A stretch of 64,000 bases of DNA from Symbiodinium natans (GCA_905221605.1 CAJNDS010002113.1:957001-1021000); one strand, 5' to 3'. Positions 1 through 11,033 are shown, counted from the first letter of the stretch. Notes: generated from the letters alone by a model not told the origin. Program-made: numbers and translations.

Positions 1-21
1 CAGGGCGGTCTCCCTCGCAGG

Positions 22-269
22 GTTGAAGCCCGCGTCAAGCAAAACGCCTTGATGTCGGACTTGCTGAAGCTTGCCGCGCAGAAGCTCGCAAAAACAAAGC
101 GCTCGCCGTGCAGGAGGACAGCAGGTTCCTTCTTGTCCATCTGACGGGGAGAAAAGGACGGCGCCCCATATTAACAGTGCCAGAAAACTTTGCTGCCGGA
201 GACAGTTTTCCAGTGGAAGTGGCGTTGCAAGACGGTCAGTGTGTGAGGACCGATGTGCCTCGGTCTTGA
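22..269 (+). CDS. 3' part of an unrecognised coding unit, with an apparent frame change
   Basis: Two overlapping open stretches look like protein. One, from base 22, includes 'NALMSDLLKLAAQKLAKTK'. The other, in a different frame, includes 'RFLLVHLTGRKGRRPILTVP' and 'AAGDSFPVEVALQDGQ' and stops at TGA 267-269. Both are open around bases 85-113. The switch could be a splice (the AG before GAGGAC at 114 is a possible acceptor), a frameshift in a pseudogene, or an assembly indel. The first frame is helix-like and the second beta-like. The unit starts outside the window and I do not recognise the family. No telomere repeats occur nearby, unlike most of the window. Confidence 0.45.
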
Positions 270-973
270 TTGGGGATGTGATGGATATTGATATGACAGT
301 GCCTGCTAATATTGAAAGGTGTAAAATTTTATTGACATTGAATGGCTGCTAGTTCTGTTTTTTTTGCGTCGTTTTGGCCCGTGGTGTTGGGCTGTGCAGG
401 GTTCTTGTCTTTGCGGGTGGTTGTTCCAGAAGCTGGTTCGGCGCTGTGTGTCAACTTGGTCCGTCGAGGCGCCTCCTGACCGTGGTCGTCAGGCAGGACT
501 CATTCCCGTGAACCTTTCTGTGGGAGTCTACTTGGTTTTGACGCTGCTAGGCATGATTTCCGATTCCGACATGGCCTACCGGCCTACCTAGATGTTTAGC
601 TGCTTTTTCGTGGCTGGTTATTTGAGTTGATGCATTTTGATTACCGAGATTGGCAGCGTCATGTTAGGCCGAATTTTGAGGTCTTGACCTCCGGAGTTGA
701 CGCAGGGCTCAGCTTTGCAGGTACAAACATTCTGCACACATTTGTGACAGATGCGCAGGTTTTTCAGGTGTAAATGGAGCCCAAGATTTCAGAACTGTTT
801 CTTAGGAGGAGATTGGCTTAATCTATGTGGATTTGTTGAGGTACCCCTGTTTGACCGACAGCCATGTGGGTCTAGAGTCAAGAGCAATTCGCACAGTTTG
901 CATGCATCATTTTGCCAGAACCGCATTATGACCGGCTCACACCGTAGTTGCGTGGTTGATTTGCGCCGCCAGA
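270..973. other. intergenic or 3' flank, nothing recognised
   Basis: Unique-looking sequence with T-rich patches and no telomeric arrays. Open frames of 75-116 codons are present, but they lack convincing composition. Nothing further can be supported. Confidence 0.4.
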
Positions 974-1465
974 CTTGGCGATGTTTATGGATCGGTTGGT
1001 TGGTGGGGTTTTGTCTTGGATCCTCAAACTGGAGCATAGATGGTTGGTGGCTGGGTTGTCTTAGCCATGATCATGATGGGTCCGCGCATTGGCAGGGATA
1101 GTTGGCGGTATGGGCTGGAGAGGCAGGGGTGACCAGTGGGCATGGAGAGAAAACAAGATTTCTAAACATTCTCTTCTTTCATTCGACCCAAAGCAGTCTC
1201 GTGGAATCCAAAACTGCCGTTTCTTTTCGGAAAAAACGAACATGAAAACACACAATCAAGCAGAAATGACCGGACTGGGAGGGAAAAGCTGCCGAATGGA
1301 ACGAGGAAGCTTTTTTTCCGCAGTAGTAGCGCGTTAAGTAAACGCAAAAAAGGCCATACAAGTTTTATGAAAGTTCCAACACAACCCCAAAAACAATCAA
1401 GCTGAAAAGCCAAGAACCTTAAACCCTGTTCACCCAAACCCTAACATTCTACTCGAAAAGCCCTA

Positions 1466-1723
1466 ATGTTGACTTCGCATTAATAAACCCCCCCCCCTCC
1501 CCCCCCCCCTTCATTGATCAATCTCTCCGGCCAGGGCCTCCTCAATAATGTTCGCCTAAATCCTGGTAGGACGTACTACTAGTTTTAGTATTAGGTAGTA
1601 GCACCACGCCCGTAAAAACCGGATTTCCCGGGTCGGATTTTACAATTGTGGCGGGCTACACTATTGTGTTCCGGCAGCGGGATTTTACAATTGCGGGTGG
1701 ATCCACTAATGTGAAGTCAACAT
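1466..1723. mobile_element. MITE with TA target-site duplication
   Basis: The ends are 17-bp inverted repeats with one mismatch, beginning ATGTTGACTTC and ending GAAGTCAACAT. TA flanks both sides (1464-1465 and 1724-1725). The matching place in the opposite arm of the inverted repeat (2988-2989) has a single TA and no element, which defines the insertion exactly. The element is 258 bp and non-coding and contains a C-run. A TA duplication is typical of Tc1/mariner-type DNA transposons (Stowaway-like MITEs). The family assignment is inference. Confidence 0.85.
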
Positions 1724-2338
1724 TATCACGTGCTTCGCTGGTGCTTCGGGGTCCTCGGCTTTTAGAGTTTGTGGGGTTGAGGATTTTCAGCCTTATCAAG
1801 GGTTTAAGGGCTTTTTTGTTTTGGCCAAGTTTGTCAGGATTGTGGGTTGTCAGGCTTAAGGGCTTCGCGCCTTCGGGTTTTGGGGTTCATAGTTTTTTGT
1901 GTTTAGGGCTAGTGACACTGTGGCCCGACTCCCCAATGCGATTTTTCATTCAGATTTAATCTGTAAGAATTGGAGCTAGCCTAATGTAGTTGCTCATCAC
2001 ATACTTCACAATATGTACGAACACACCTCGTCTTTGACCCTTGCCCTTGCAATCTGCCAAGCCAACAGCCCCAGAACCCAGCTACTCAGGGCTTAGTTTA
2101 TTCTTGTACCAGTAGCTTCAGCCCCATGCCACCTTGCGTTTCCCCTGGAGCGCCCCTGTCAAGCCGACGTCATGTGGCGAATGGAGTCATCCTCACTTCT
2201 GCGGCCGTTGCGCGTCGCAGGGCCCTCGAAGCACTGTTGAGAGCCTTGAGGGTTCAACTGGGATCAGGGTTTAGGGTTTAGGGTTTAGGGTTTGGGGTTT
2301 AGGGGTTAAACCGAAAACCATATACTGATCAAAGCGGT

Positions 2339-2525
2339 TGTGTGCCGAAAGGCGCCACCGAATGGGTTTTGCGCCGAAAGGTGCTACCCGACAAGGCGGT
2401 TGCAGCGCCTTTCGACCGCATGGGTACTGTGCCGAAAGGTTACCATATAAGCTCTAAACTCTTGAAATCTGTGGTTGTGCGCCGAAAGGCCCCACCACAC
2501 GACGCGAGCCGTGCCGAGAAGGCGC
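2339..2525. repeat. imperfect GCCGAAAGG tandem repeats
   Basis: Five diverged copies of a unit built on GTGCCGAAAGG lie within about 190 bp, in the spacer of the inverted repeat. Function unknown. Confidence 0.5.
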
Positions 2526-3626
2526 GACCCTGAGCCAACGGGATGTCCTGTCTCTCTCGGCCTCAGCTCCAGCGCGTCCGCACCGGCCTCGGCAGATTCG
2601 ATTCTGCGACAGGGGCGCGCGAATTCACTGACACTGACTGTCTGCACTGCACTGGCGCCAGATCACACGGCACAAATATTTTTCACATCCTGGCAGCGCC
2701 AGCCGCTCTCTGAGTCTGGAGTCTGGAAGAGTAAGACCTGCAGAGGACATGACAGAATCAACAACAGTGAACTTGAACGCGGCCGCCGCAGAATGAGTTG
2801 TCTTGAGCCTGAAGGTCTGAAGCCCTCTAGCCTTAACCCTTCCATGCAGACCACAAAGCCTGACAACCCACAATCCTGACAAACTTAGCCAAAACAAAAA
2901 AGCCCTTAAACCCTTGATAAGGCTGAAAATCCTCAACCCCACAAACTCTAAAAGCCGAGGATCCCGAAGCACCAGCGAAGCACGTGATAGGGCTTTTCGA
3001 GTAGACTGTTAGGGTTTGGGTGAACAGGGTTTAAGGTTCTTGGCTTTTCAGCTTGATTGTTTTAGGGTTGTGTTGGAACTTTCATAAAACTTGTATGGCC
3101 TTCTTTGCGTTTACTTAATGCGCTACTACTGCGGAAAAAAAGCTTCCTCGTTCCATTCGGCAGGTTTTCCCTCCCAGTCCGGTCATTTCTGCTTGATTGT
3201 GTGTTTTCATGTTCGTTTTTCCGAAAAGAAACGGCAGTTTTGGATTCCACGAGACTGCTTTGGGTCGAATGAAAGAAGAGAAGGTTTAGAAATCTTGTTT
3301 TCTCTCCATGCCCACTGGTCACCCCTGCCTCTCCAGCCCATACCGCCAACTATCCCTGCCAATGCGCGGACCCATCATGATCATGGCTAAGACAACCCAG
3401 CCACCAACCATCTATGCTCCAGTTTGAGGATCCAAGACAAAACCCCACCAACCAACCAACCCATAAACATCGCCAAGCAGAAGTGGACTCTCACACCAGA
3501 CCATCACTAAGGCAGTCATTCCAAACTTCGCGATGTCGCCCTACTCTAAGCGGCGTGTGTTTCTGAAGGGAGCTTGGAGAGTGGCTTGAGGTTGTTTGCT
3601 GGTGTTTTTGCTGGAATCCATTGGCA

Positions 3627-3800
3627 ATGGTGGACGTCGGAGGATTTTTGAAGGACCCGCCGCTAGCCGCTAGCGTTTGCGTTGCTGCAGTAGATTTTTT
3701 TCACGATTTTAAGAGCTTGGAACGTTGTTCCATGAGCACTTCCGAGCTTCGTTTTTCATGTGACACCGCTCCTGGAATCAGCGGGCCAGTTCTAGTATAA
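3627..3800 (+). CDS. small open frame, candidate first exon
   Basis: ATG at 3627 opens 57 codons ending at TAA 3798-3800, starting MVDVGGFLKDPPLAASV and containing 'DFFHDFKSLERCSMSTSELR'. It precedes the spliced pair at 3851-4101. A donor-like GTATAA overlaps the stop, but splicing there does not keep frame with the next exon, so the link is unresolved. Product unknown. Confidence 0.35.
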   Translation: MVDVGGFLKDPPLAASVCVAAVDFFHDFKSLERCSMSTSELRFSCDTAPGISGPVLV

Positions 3801-3850
3801 TTCAAATTAGATAATACTTTTTTATATCTGTGTATTAATTTTATTTTCAG

Positions 3851-4101
3851 GAGGAAGTGTTTTCTTAACTTTATTTTCCTTATTACGTTGGTAAGTAAAC
3901 ATTTTCTGGCTTATCGTCAAGCATGTCCTTCATACTTTTTTTAAACTTTCTTTTGTTAATATCTTTTTGTCATATACTTTTTACAGGAGTTGCAATCTTA
4001 ATCTCCTTGACCGCTTGCATATGTTGAAAGTCCACCATTTTGACGCCTTAGAATTAGTTCCGTCTTCCTCTGACATCTCTTTTCATGAATGTTTACTATA
4101 A
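3851..4101 (+). CDS. two exons joined by a canonical 96-nt GT-AG intron; terminal exon
   Basis: Exon 3851-3890 follows a classical T-rich acceptor (TTTTATTTTCAG). It ends at GTAAGT (3891), and the intron ends TTTTTACAG at 3986. Joining the two gives one open frame, 'GSVFLTLFSLLRW' followed by 'SCNLNLLDRLHMLKVHHF', to TAA at 4099-4101. The start is hydrophobic, possibly a membrane segment. The introns are AT-rich with ordinary splice signals, unlike the telomere-repeat introns downstream. Family not recognised. Confidence 0.5.
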
Positions 4102-4589
4102 GCTTAGGGCTGAAAGGGCCAGGGATTTAGGGGGTTTGTGGTTTACGTCTGCCCCCCCTGCCCCGCCCCCCCACCGCGCAGGAAATCGGCCTGTCTCTGC
4201 CGGGCCCCAAACGTACAAACCAAACTCCAAACCCAAAGTCCCTCATTCCGGGGTGTACGGTTCAGGTCTTAGCTGAGTCGGATGTGTCTTTTAAGAACCA
4301 AGACCCGGAACTTAAACTCCAAACCCGAAACCCGAAACCCTAAAACAGAGTTCTGTGGGTCCTGAACTGCCCGGTTCAGCAGCTCCGGATCGAGCAGTGT
4401 TATGGTAGCGCTATATTTACGGCTCTGATATACGTAATACCCATCCACCCAGAGAATCCCATATTAAGAAACTATAAAGCATCTTATATAACAAAGTTCT
4501 ACTGACGAAGGTTACGACTACAGAACAATTCGTTCTTAAGCTTCCTCATAGCGTCACACAAAGAAGATGATTATCACAAGAGAAAGAGT
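4102..4589. other. non-coding stretch
   Basis: Contains scattered degenerate telomere-like words and no supported exon. Confidence 0.4.
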
Positions 4590-4930
4590 GAAACCCGAAA
4601 CCCCAGGCCTTGAGGCCCTGAAGCCCCAAACCCCAGGCCTTGAGGCCCTGAAACCCTCAACCCCAACCCTTGAGGCTTCCAGGCCACGCCTTGAGGCCCC
4701 GAAACCCCGGCGCGGAAACCCGAAAAAACCCCGCCCGTGAGTGAGGCAAAAATTCCCGCCCAAAACGCCCACAGCGAGGCAAAAAGGCCCACGAACCAGG
4801 GAAATATGCGCACGAACCAGGCAAATGCCCACAAGCAGGCAAATTTTGCCCACAAGCAGGCAAAATCCGCAAGCAGGCAAATGCCCATAAGCAGGCAAAT
4901 GTTGCAGCAAATTTTGCCGCCCACTGTTTC
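4590..4930. repeat. two adjacent minisatellites
   Basis: From 4590 to 4735 there are copies of a unit around CCAGGCCTTGAGGCCCTGAA, itself palindromic at AGGCCTTGAGGCCT. From about 4755 to 4905 there are roughly eight copies of an 18-bp unit like GCCCACAAGCAGGCAAAT. Open frames on both strands here are repeat artefacts. Confidence 0.7.
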
Positions 4931-5029
4931 GGGTTGAGGGTTTATTAGGGGTTACGGTTTAGGGTTCAAGGTTCAAGGTTCAGGGTTCAGGGTTCAGGGT
5001 TCTTGACCCTAAACCCTGTTTTCGTGCAG

Positions 5030-5110
5030 GCCGCCGGCCAGAGCCTAGAGGAGGAGCTGGCAAAGCTCCGCAAGACCTCCGAGGAGGCTCGGCAAAGCGA
5101 TGTGGCGGAT
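5030..5110 (+). CDS. exon, coiled-coil protein
   Basis: Follows TTTTCGTGCAG and reads 27 codons in phase 0 with 'SLEEELAKLRKTSEEARQ', a charged heptad-like helix. It ends at GTGTCG. It is nearly duplicated by the exon at 8779, so the protein probably grew by exon duplication. First exon seen of a + strand series; the gene start was not found. Confidence 0.65.
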
Positions 5111-6027
5111 GTGTCGGGGCTTTAATAGGGGCTTCAACAACCCACATAATCTGGGGGCCTGGAAAATTAGAATAGGTTTTCTTCTGGTGGGGGGGGGGGG
5201 GGTATGATAGTATAAGTATAGAGGGGCAATAAGGGGATGTTATTAGCAATTATTCCGAGCCCTATAGTATACACAAGGATCCTGCTGTTGGGGTATCAGG
5301 GCCCCGATAAGCGTTTACGTGGCTTTTCGGGCCCTTACTTCAGGGAGTTTAGGGTTCCGGGTTTGGGGTTTTAGGGTTTAGGGTTTAGGGTTTAGGGTTT
5401 AGGGTTTAGGGTTTCAGGATTTTTTATAGGGTTCAGGGAGTGTAGGGCTTCAGGGCATTCCGAGTTTCAGGGCTTTGGGGAGTTGAGGGCTTTGGGGGTT
5501 TAGGGAGTGTGGGGCTTTATGGAGTTTGGAGGGGTCGGTGGGGGGGTAAGTAGGGAAGTTTAGGTAAGCTTAGGGAGTCTTAAGGAGTAGTAGAGAGTAC
5601 CCCCCCCCCCAAACCAACCCTAAACCCTAAACCCTAGACCCTAGACCCGAGACCCGAGACCCTAGACCCTAGACCCCAGACCCCAGACCCCAGACCCCAG
5701 ACCCCAGACCCCAGACCCCAGACCCTAGACCCTAGACCCTACTTTAAAGAACCTATAGTCTCCCGGGGTGCCAGCTTGCGAAGCGCCCTCGGGATTTTGC
5801 TTCGACTCGACGGGTTCTATGGAGCGATGCTTGAGCTCTAAGCACTTGCTGAATCTCAATGGGTGTAGTGTATAGGGTTTAGGGTTAGGGTTCAGGGTTT
5901 AGGGTTTGGGCTTTCGCGTTTAGGGTTTAGGGTTTAGGGTTTAGGGTTTAGGGTTTAGGGTTTAGGGAAGGTTTTAGGGAACCCTAAACCCTCAACGCTC
6001 GCTCCCAGCTTCTGAGCCATCCTGCAG

Positions 6028-6088
6028 GCGCTGGCGCAGGAGGCCGGGCGGGCGCAGGCGGCCGAAAAGGCACTCCAGGACCGTGAGG
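6028..6088 (+). CDS. exon, coiled-coil protein
   Basis: Acceptor CATCCTGCAG, then 'ALAQEAGRAQAAEKALQDRE', rich in Ala/Glu/Gln. It is followed by a degenerate donor and a TTTAGGG array. Confidence 0.6.
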
Positions 6089-6501
6089 GTTGTAAAGGGG
6101 GTTTAGGGTTTAGGGTTTAGGGTTTAGGGTTTAGGGTTTAGGGTTTAGGGTTTAGGGTTGAGTGAGGTCTTCCCTATTCCTTATACGCCCTACACCCCCA
6201 ATACGAAGGCAAATTCGACAGCCAGACGCCCAGATCCAGCAAGTTCTGGGAGGGGGCAGGGCGCGGTGAACCAGTGTAGTTCTCTCATGATGGCTTCTTT
6301 TTTGTGTGGTCCACCCTAAACCCTAAACCCTAAACCCTAAACCCTAAACGCTAAACGCTAAACGCTAAACGCTAAACCCTACACCCTACACCCTACACCC
6401 TAAACCCTAAACACTAACCCTAAACCCTAAACCCTAAACCCTAAACCCGAAACCCGAAACCCTAAACCCTAAACCTTACAAGGGCACGTAGAAGATCATA
6501 G

Positions 6502-6582
6502 CTCGGCCCCGCGATGTGGAAGAGGACAGCCTTGACGATGCTCAGAAGGCCAGTTCGGCGCTAGCTGAGAAGGCCGGGACTG
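6502..6582 (+). CDS. exon, coiled-coil protein
   Basis: Acceptor GATCATAG and donor GTTAAA. The helical-type frame includes 'DVEEDSLDDAQKASSALAEK'. The upstream flank is CCCTAAA and the downstream flank TTTAGGG. Confidence 0.5.
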
Positions 6583-6781
6583 GTTAAAGGCTGGGTTTAG
6601 GGTTTAGGGTCTAGGGTTTAGGGCTTGGGGCATAGGGTTTAGGGTTTAGGGCTTAGGGCTTAGGGCTTAGGGTTTAGGGTTTAGGGTTTAGGGCTTAGGG
6701 CTTAGGGTTTAGCAATTTGTGTTACCGAAAGCTCGAAACCCTAAACCCCGAGCCCTAAAACCGAAGAGGGTTGATTCGGCT

Positions 6782-6882
6782 GAGACACACACACACACAC
6801 ACCCACACACCCACACACCCACACACCCACCCGCCCAACCACCCACCCACCCACCCACGCACGCACGCACGCACGCACCCAC
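6782..6882. repeat. CA-rich microsatellite
   Basis: (AC)n passes into CCCA and CGCA tetramers inside an intron. The open frame across it is low complexity. Confidence 0.8.
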
Positions 6883-7431
6883 CGGAGCCTACACGGCCCT
6901 GACGGGGCTCCCTAAGCCTCTATTTCCAAGCCACCCTAAACCCTAAACCCTGCCTGAAGGCTCAGGATTTAGGCTTTAGGGTTTGGGGTTACAAGAACCC
7001 CAAGTAGGACTAAAAGTTGACTATGCTCGGTTGGGCTAGAGTGACCCGAAACTTGTATCTACCCATGAACTTCCAAGAAGTCCCCAGGAGGCCCAGAGCC
7101 CTTAATGTGGTTTAGGGTTTAGGGTTTAGGGTTTAGGGTTTAGGGTTTAGGGTTTAGGATCCTGGTACTGACAGGGTGGGCCTGGATAGTGTTGCCAAAG
7201 AGCTGGCAAGTTGTCCCAAACCCGAAACATCCCCAAACCATCTCGAAGCCCCAAAGCCCTCAACGCCAAACCCTGGTCCTAAACCCTAAACCCTAAACCC
7301 TAAACCCTAAACCCTAACCCTAAACCCTAAACCCTAAACCCTAAACCCTAAACCCTAAACCCTAAACCCTAAACCCTAAACCCTAAACCCTAAACCCTAA
7401 ACCTCGGCCGTGCCTGCCAAGACCTCGAAAG

Positions 7432-7479
7432 CAGGTGCAGGAGGCCCAGACGAAGGCGGAGCAGGCAGAAGCCGAGGCG
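7432..7479 (+). CDS. 48-bp micro-exon, coiled-coil protein
   Basis: Reads QVQEAQTKAEQAEAEA between a CCCTAAA array on the left and GTTGAGGG plus TTTAGGG on the right. The start may lie a few bases upstream. Confidence 0.55.
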
Positions 7480-7732
7480 GTTGAGGGTTTGGAGTTTAGG
7501 GTTTAGGGTTTAGGGTTTAGAGTTTAGGTGCGCCCTTACCCCGCACCCCTATAATATTGGCAGTTCTCTAGATACTTCTTCCCTTTTGAGTCCAGCCAGC
7601 AAACCCAAACGCTTCTGTCCCTACTGAAGAGCTCGAAGCTTCAACCCTAAAGCGTTCTCTGAAATCCCCTGTTAGGAGTCAGTCCAAACCCTAAAACCCT
7701 AAACCGAAGCCCTAACGCGAACTCCGCGGCAG

Positions 7733-7807
7733 GCAGCCATAGCCCAGGAATCGGTCTCGCACGCCGCAGCCTCCTCCGAAGCAGAGAAGAAGGCGCACGA
7801 AAGTGAG
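7733..7807 (+). CDS. exon, coiled-coil protein
   Basis: Acceptor CCGCGGCAG, then 25 codons containing 'AQESVSHAAASSEAEKKAHE'. The intron starts directly with GTTTAGGGTTTAGGG, so the telomere word itself supplies the GT donor. Confidence 0.65.
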
Positions 7808-8195
7808 GTTTAGGGTTTAGGGTTTCGGGTTTCGGGTCTCGGGTTTAGGGTTCAGCTCTTCAGCATTTCCAGCGAAAGGGATAGGGGTCAAAGTAAGAAT
7901 AAAAAAGGATGAAAAAACAAAAAAGGATCAGAACATATAACAAAGGGGGATCAACAAATGCTATCAAAAGGGTTCAATAAGAACATGTACCCTAAGCCCA
8001 ACGCCCTAAGCCCTAAGCCCTAACCCCTAAGCCCTAAGCCCTAAGCCCTAAGGCCTAAGGCCTAAGCCCTAAGCCCTAAGCCCTAAGCCCTAAGCCCTAA
8101 GCCCTAAGCCCTAAGCAATCGCTGGCCTAAGCCCTAAACCCCAAACGCTAAACCCTAGACCCTCAACCCTAAAACCCTAAAACCCTAAACCCTAC

Positions 8196-8482
8196 GAGAC
8201 AACAAAGTGCACCAGTGGAGCGTGATGAGGAGAACATGGTTTGGAATTGTCCGAGGCATGGGTTGAAGTATCATCGTCTTGGATGCGGGAAACTCACCGA
8301 TGCTGAGGAGGTCACTGAAGTTCACAAAGTGGTGGCCATCAACCGTGGATACAGCCAATGCAAAGTCTGAAAAGCTTGATGATGGTGAGCGAGCCATGTG
8401 GCTACGGATGCGACTGAAATGGAGCTGCATGGCGCAGCATGGGAAGCAAACTTGCGGTACCGATGGTGAACCTAAACCTTAA
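8196..8482 (+). other. unassigned 280-bp unique stretch between CCCTAAA arrays
   Basis: An open frame starting MDAGNSPMLRRSLKF runs to about 8480, but composition does not separate it from its reverse-strand frame. It could be an exon or intron filler. No function can be given. Confidence 0.25.
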
Positions 8483-8778
8483 ACCCTCGATTTCTCCTTT
8501 TTTTGTCCCTTTGTGCTGTTTTGTTCCGGCTGAAACCTGTATGAACACTGCCTGAACAGAACCTTGAACCCTAAACTCCAAGAAGTCTTGCAAAGTCTGA
8601 CAAGCCCGAAGTACATAAACCCTAAACCCTAAACCCTAAACCCTAAACCCTGAGCTCTAGACCCTCAACCCTAAACCCTAAACCCTGAACCCTAAACCCT
8701 AAACCCTAAACTCTAAACCCTAAACCCTAAACCCTAAACGCTAAACCCCACACCCTAAACCCTAAACCCTAAACCCAG

Positions 8779-8868
8779 GCAGCAGACAAGAGCCTGGAGG
8801 AGGAGCTCGCGAAGCTGCGGAAGGAGTCCGAGGAGGCCCGCGCGCGGCTTCCGCGCACCAAAGTCAGG
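8779..8868 (+). CDS. exon, coiled-coil protein (paralogue of the 5030 exon)
   Basis: Follows CCCTAAACCCAG. Contains 'KSLEEELAKLRKESEEARAR', matching the 5030 exon along most of its length. A long TTTAGGG array follows. Confidence 0.7.
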
Positions 8869-9819
8869 GTAGGGTATAGGGTTTAGGGTATAGGGCTTAG
8901 GGTTTAGGGTTTAGGGTTTAGGGTTTAGGGTTTAGGGTTTAGGGTTTAGGGTTTAGGGTTTAGGGTTAGCAATTGAAGGGCTTAGGGTCTAGCATGCGGC
9001 ACCAGACTTCTTCAAGGTGGGAATTGGTGGATCGACTCACATTTGGTGCGCATGGGGTTTCAAGGGATGCAGGCTCGTACCCTTAAGGTTGTACCCCCTA
9101 ACAGTTCCCCTTGATAGATTCCTAATATGGCCCTTATAGGGTTTCGGGTTTCAGGTTTAGGGTTTAAGGTTTAGGGTTTAGGGTTCCCAAAAACCCAAAG
9201 GGTACAACCTGAAGGGTCCAAGCTGCAACCCCCAGAGGCTTCGTATCGCCATACGCTGCTTCTGGATTTTCTTTAGGGTTTAGGGTTTAGGGTTTAGGTT
9301 GAGAGTTCCACAGTGATCACTTTGATGATCCTGCAATTGAGGGTCATGACCCTAAACTCTAGAAGGAAACACACTCCAAACCCTAAGCCCTAAGCCCTAA
9401 ACCCTAAGCCCTAAACCCTACACCCTAAACCCTAAACCCTAAACCCTAAACCCTAAACCCCATGTATGTGTTGTCGGGTTGTTCAAGCCAAGGGCTACAT
9501 GAATGCTGCGTTTAAGGTTCTGCGGGGAGTAGCGTGCCTACCCTTAAGGAAGACCGTTTCTGAATTTCATGCCCTATACAGCTCCTAAAGCCTAAACCCT
9601 AAACACGGGGTTCCGATTGCTAAACCCTGCACCCTAATCCCCGTGAGATCCTAAACTCCAAGCCGCAAATGAAACCCTGAACCCTACGGCCCAAACCCCC
9701 AACCCCTAGCGGAACCCCGAAGCCCAAGCCAATCCAAGCCAAAACCCTGAATCCAAAAACCCTAACCCTAAGCCCTAGACCCTAAACCCTAAACCTTAAA
9801 CCCTAAACCCCAGACACAG

Positions 9820-9884
9820 GAGTTCGGCAAGCTGCGGGAACAGCTCCAGAAGGTCGAGCAGACGGAGAAAGAGGCCAGGCAGAC
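9820..9884 (+). CDS. exon, coiled-coil protein
   Basis: Acceptor CCCAGACACAG, then 'EFGKLREQLQKVEQTEKEAR'. The donor is GTGCCC and the charge pattern is heptad-like. Confidence 0.65.
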
Positions 9885-10011
9885 GTGCCCCCCTCCCCCC
9901 CCCCGCACACGAACACCCTAAACCCTTGGGTTTAGAGTTTAGGGTTTTGGGTTCAGGGTTCAGTTCCCTTCAGCTCATGATTCTTCCGGGGGCTTCTTTG
10001 TAGTCACAGAA

Positions 10012-10121
10012 ACATGAGCATAAGCAGAAGCGCAAGCATAAGCAGAAGCATCAGCAGAAGCATCAGCATCAGCATCAGCATCAGCATCAGCATCAGCATC
10101 AGCATCAGCATCAGCATCCAC
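10012..10121. repeat. AGCATC hexanucleotide microsatellite
   Basis: AGCATA/AGCAGA copies grade into about ten near-perfect AGCATC copies within an intron. Confidence 0.85.
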
Positions 10122-10179
10122 ACACACACCAAATCCTCATGGAGACGGATCCGAAAGCCCCTTTTCGTGGTAATTACAG

Positions 10180-10297
10180 GGCCCTAATAATCCTGAGGGT
10201 CCATGTACCTGCATAGCATATATTTGGGCCTTAAAGGGGTTCTCATATAGTAGCTTTAGGGCCCAAGTATGTGCCAGATAGGTACATAGACCCTTAC
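10180..10297. mobile_element. family A inverted-repeat element (diverged)
   Basis: Carries GGGTCCATGTACCT on the left and AGGTACATAGACCCTTA on the right, with GGGCC..AAGTATG in the middle, as in the copies near 44.6, 45.3, 53.9 and 59.2 kb. Confidence 0.6.
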
Positions 10298-10328
10298 ATT
10301 GCCATAGCAGCCCAAAGCCCCTAAACGC

Positions 10329-10416
10329 TTGGAGGCATCAGCCGCTGCCACCGAGAAGGAGGCGGACCTGAAGAAGGAGAAAGACAAGGAGCTGGAGCAG
10401 CAGAAGGCCGCCTCAG
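10329..10416 (+). CDS. exon, coiled-coil protein
   Basis: Reads 'LEASAAATEKEADLKKEKDK' then 'ELEQQKAAS'. The array following is a twelve-copy TTTAGGG run. The 5' limit is uncertain: the preceding CTAAACGC is itself telomere-like, and an AG at 10340 is an alternative acceptor. Confidence 0.6.
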
Positions 10417-10936
10417 GGTCCAGGGTTTAGGGTTTAGGGTTTAGGGTTTAGGGTTTAGGGTTTAGGGTTTAGGGTTTAGGGTTTAGGGTTTAGGGTTTAG
10501 GGGGTTCCTGGGCTTCAGGGCAAGTGCGTCTTTGCGGAAGGAAGTTGAGAGCAACAGTTCCGAGACAAGCTGCAGCCATACCACCACCCGTGCGGCCAGC
10601 CCTCCAGACACTAAACCCTAGTCAATGAGCCCTATGAACCCTACACCCTGAAACCTGGACCTTGTAAACTCCTGAACCCTACACCCTAAACCTTAGGCCC
10701 TTTAGCCCTGCCAACCCTGCGTCCTAAACCCCTGAACCTGAGCCGAGAACCCGAAGCCGTAAACCCTAGAACCTCAGAATCCTAAAACCTAAGCCTTTGT
10801 CATAGTAGGGTGGCATTTAAGATTTTTAGGTACTTACACTCAATAAGGAATAGAAATTTAAAGTTTTAAACCCTGAGCCCTGAACCCTAAACCCTAAACC
10901 CCTTAAACCCGTAAACCCTAAAACCCTGAGCCCTCG

Positions 10937-11033
10937 AGAGAAGGCCGACCTGGAGGATCTCCGCAAGCGCCTGGCAGATGCCGAAGCCAGCGGCGAGACG
11001 CTGAAGAAGCCACCTGGGCCTGCAAATCGGGGG
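10937..11033 (+). CDS. exon, coiled-coil protein
   Basis: After GAGCCCTCGAG it reads 'EKADLEDLRKRLADAEASGE' then 'TLKKPPGPANRG', and the next bases are GTTTAGGG. Confidence 0.6.

Larger units (their letters stand above)
974..3477. repeat. long inverted repeat, ~620-bp arms around a ~1-kb spacer
   Basis: The left arm (974-1463 continuing at 1726-1857) is the reverse complement of the right arm (2865-3477) with few differences. Landmarks: CATGATCATGATGGGTCC at about 1066 against its complement near 3371, and TCACGTGCTTCGCTGGTGC at about 1726 against its complement near 2968. The left arm is split by a 258-bp element and the right arm keeps the uninterrupted site. The spacer (1858-2864) holds a short TTTAGGG run (about 2262-2310). 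The arms carry mirror open frames of 60-100 codons that are by-products of the repeat. It could be a foldback-type element or a head-to-head duplication. Confidence 0.85.

Noticed and set aside
1061-3390. Pair of similar ~60-100-codon proteins on opposite strands
   Set aside because: They are the two arms of one inverted repeat; no independent sign of coding.
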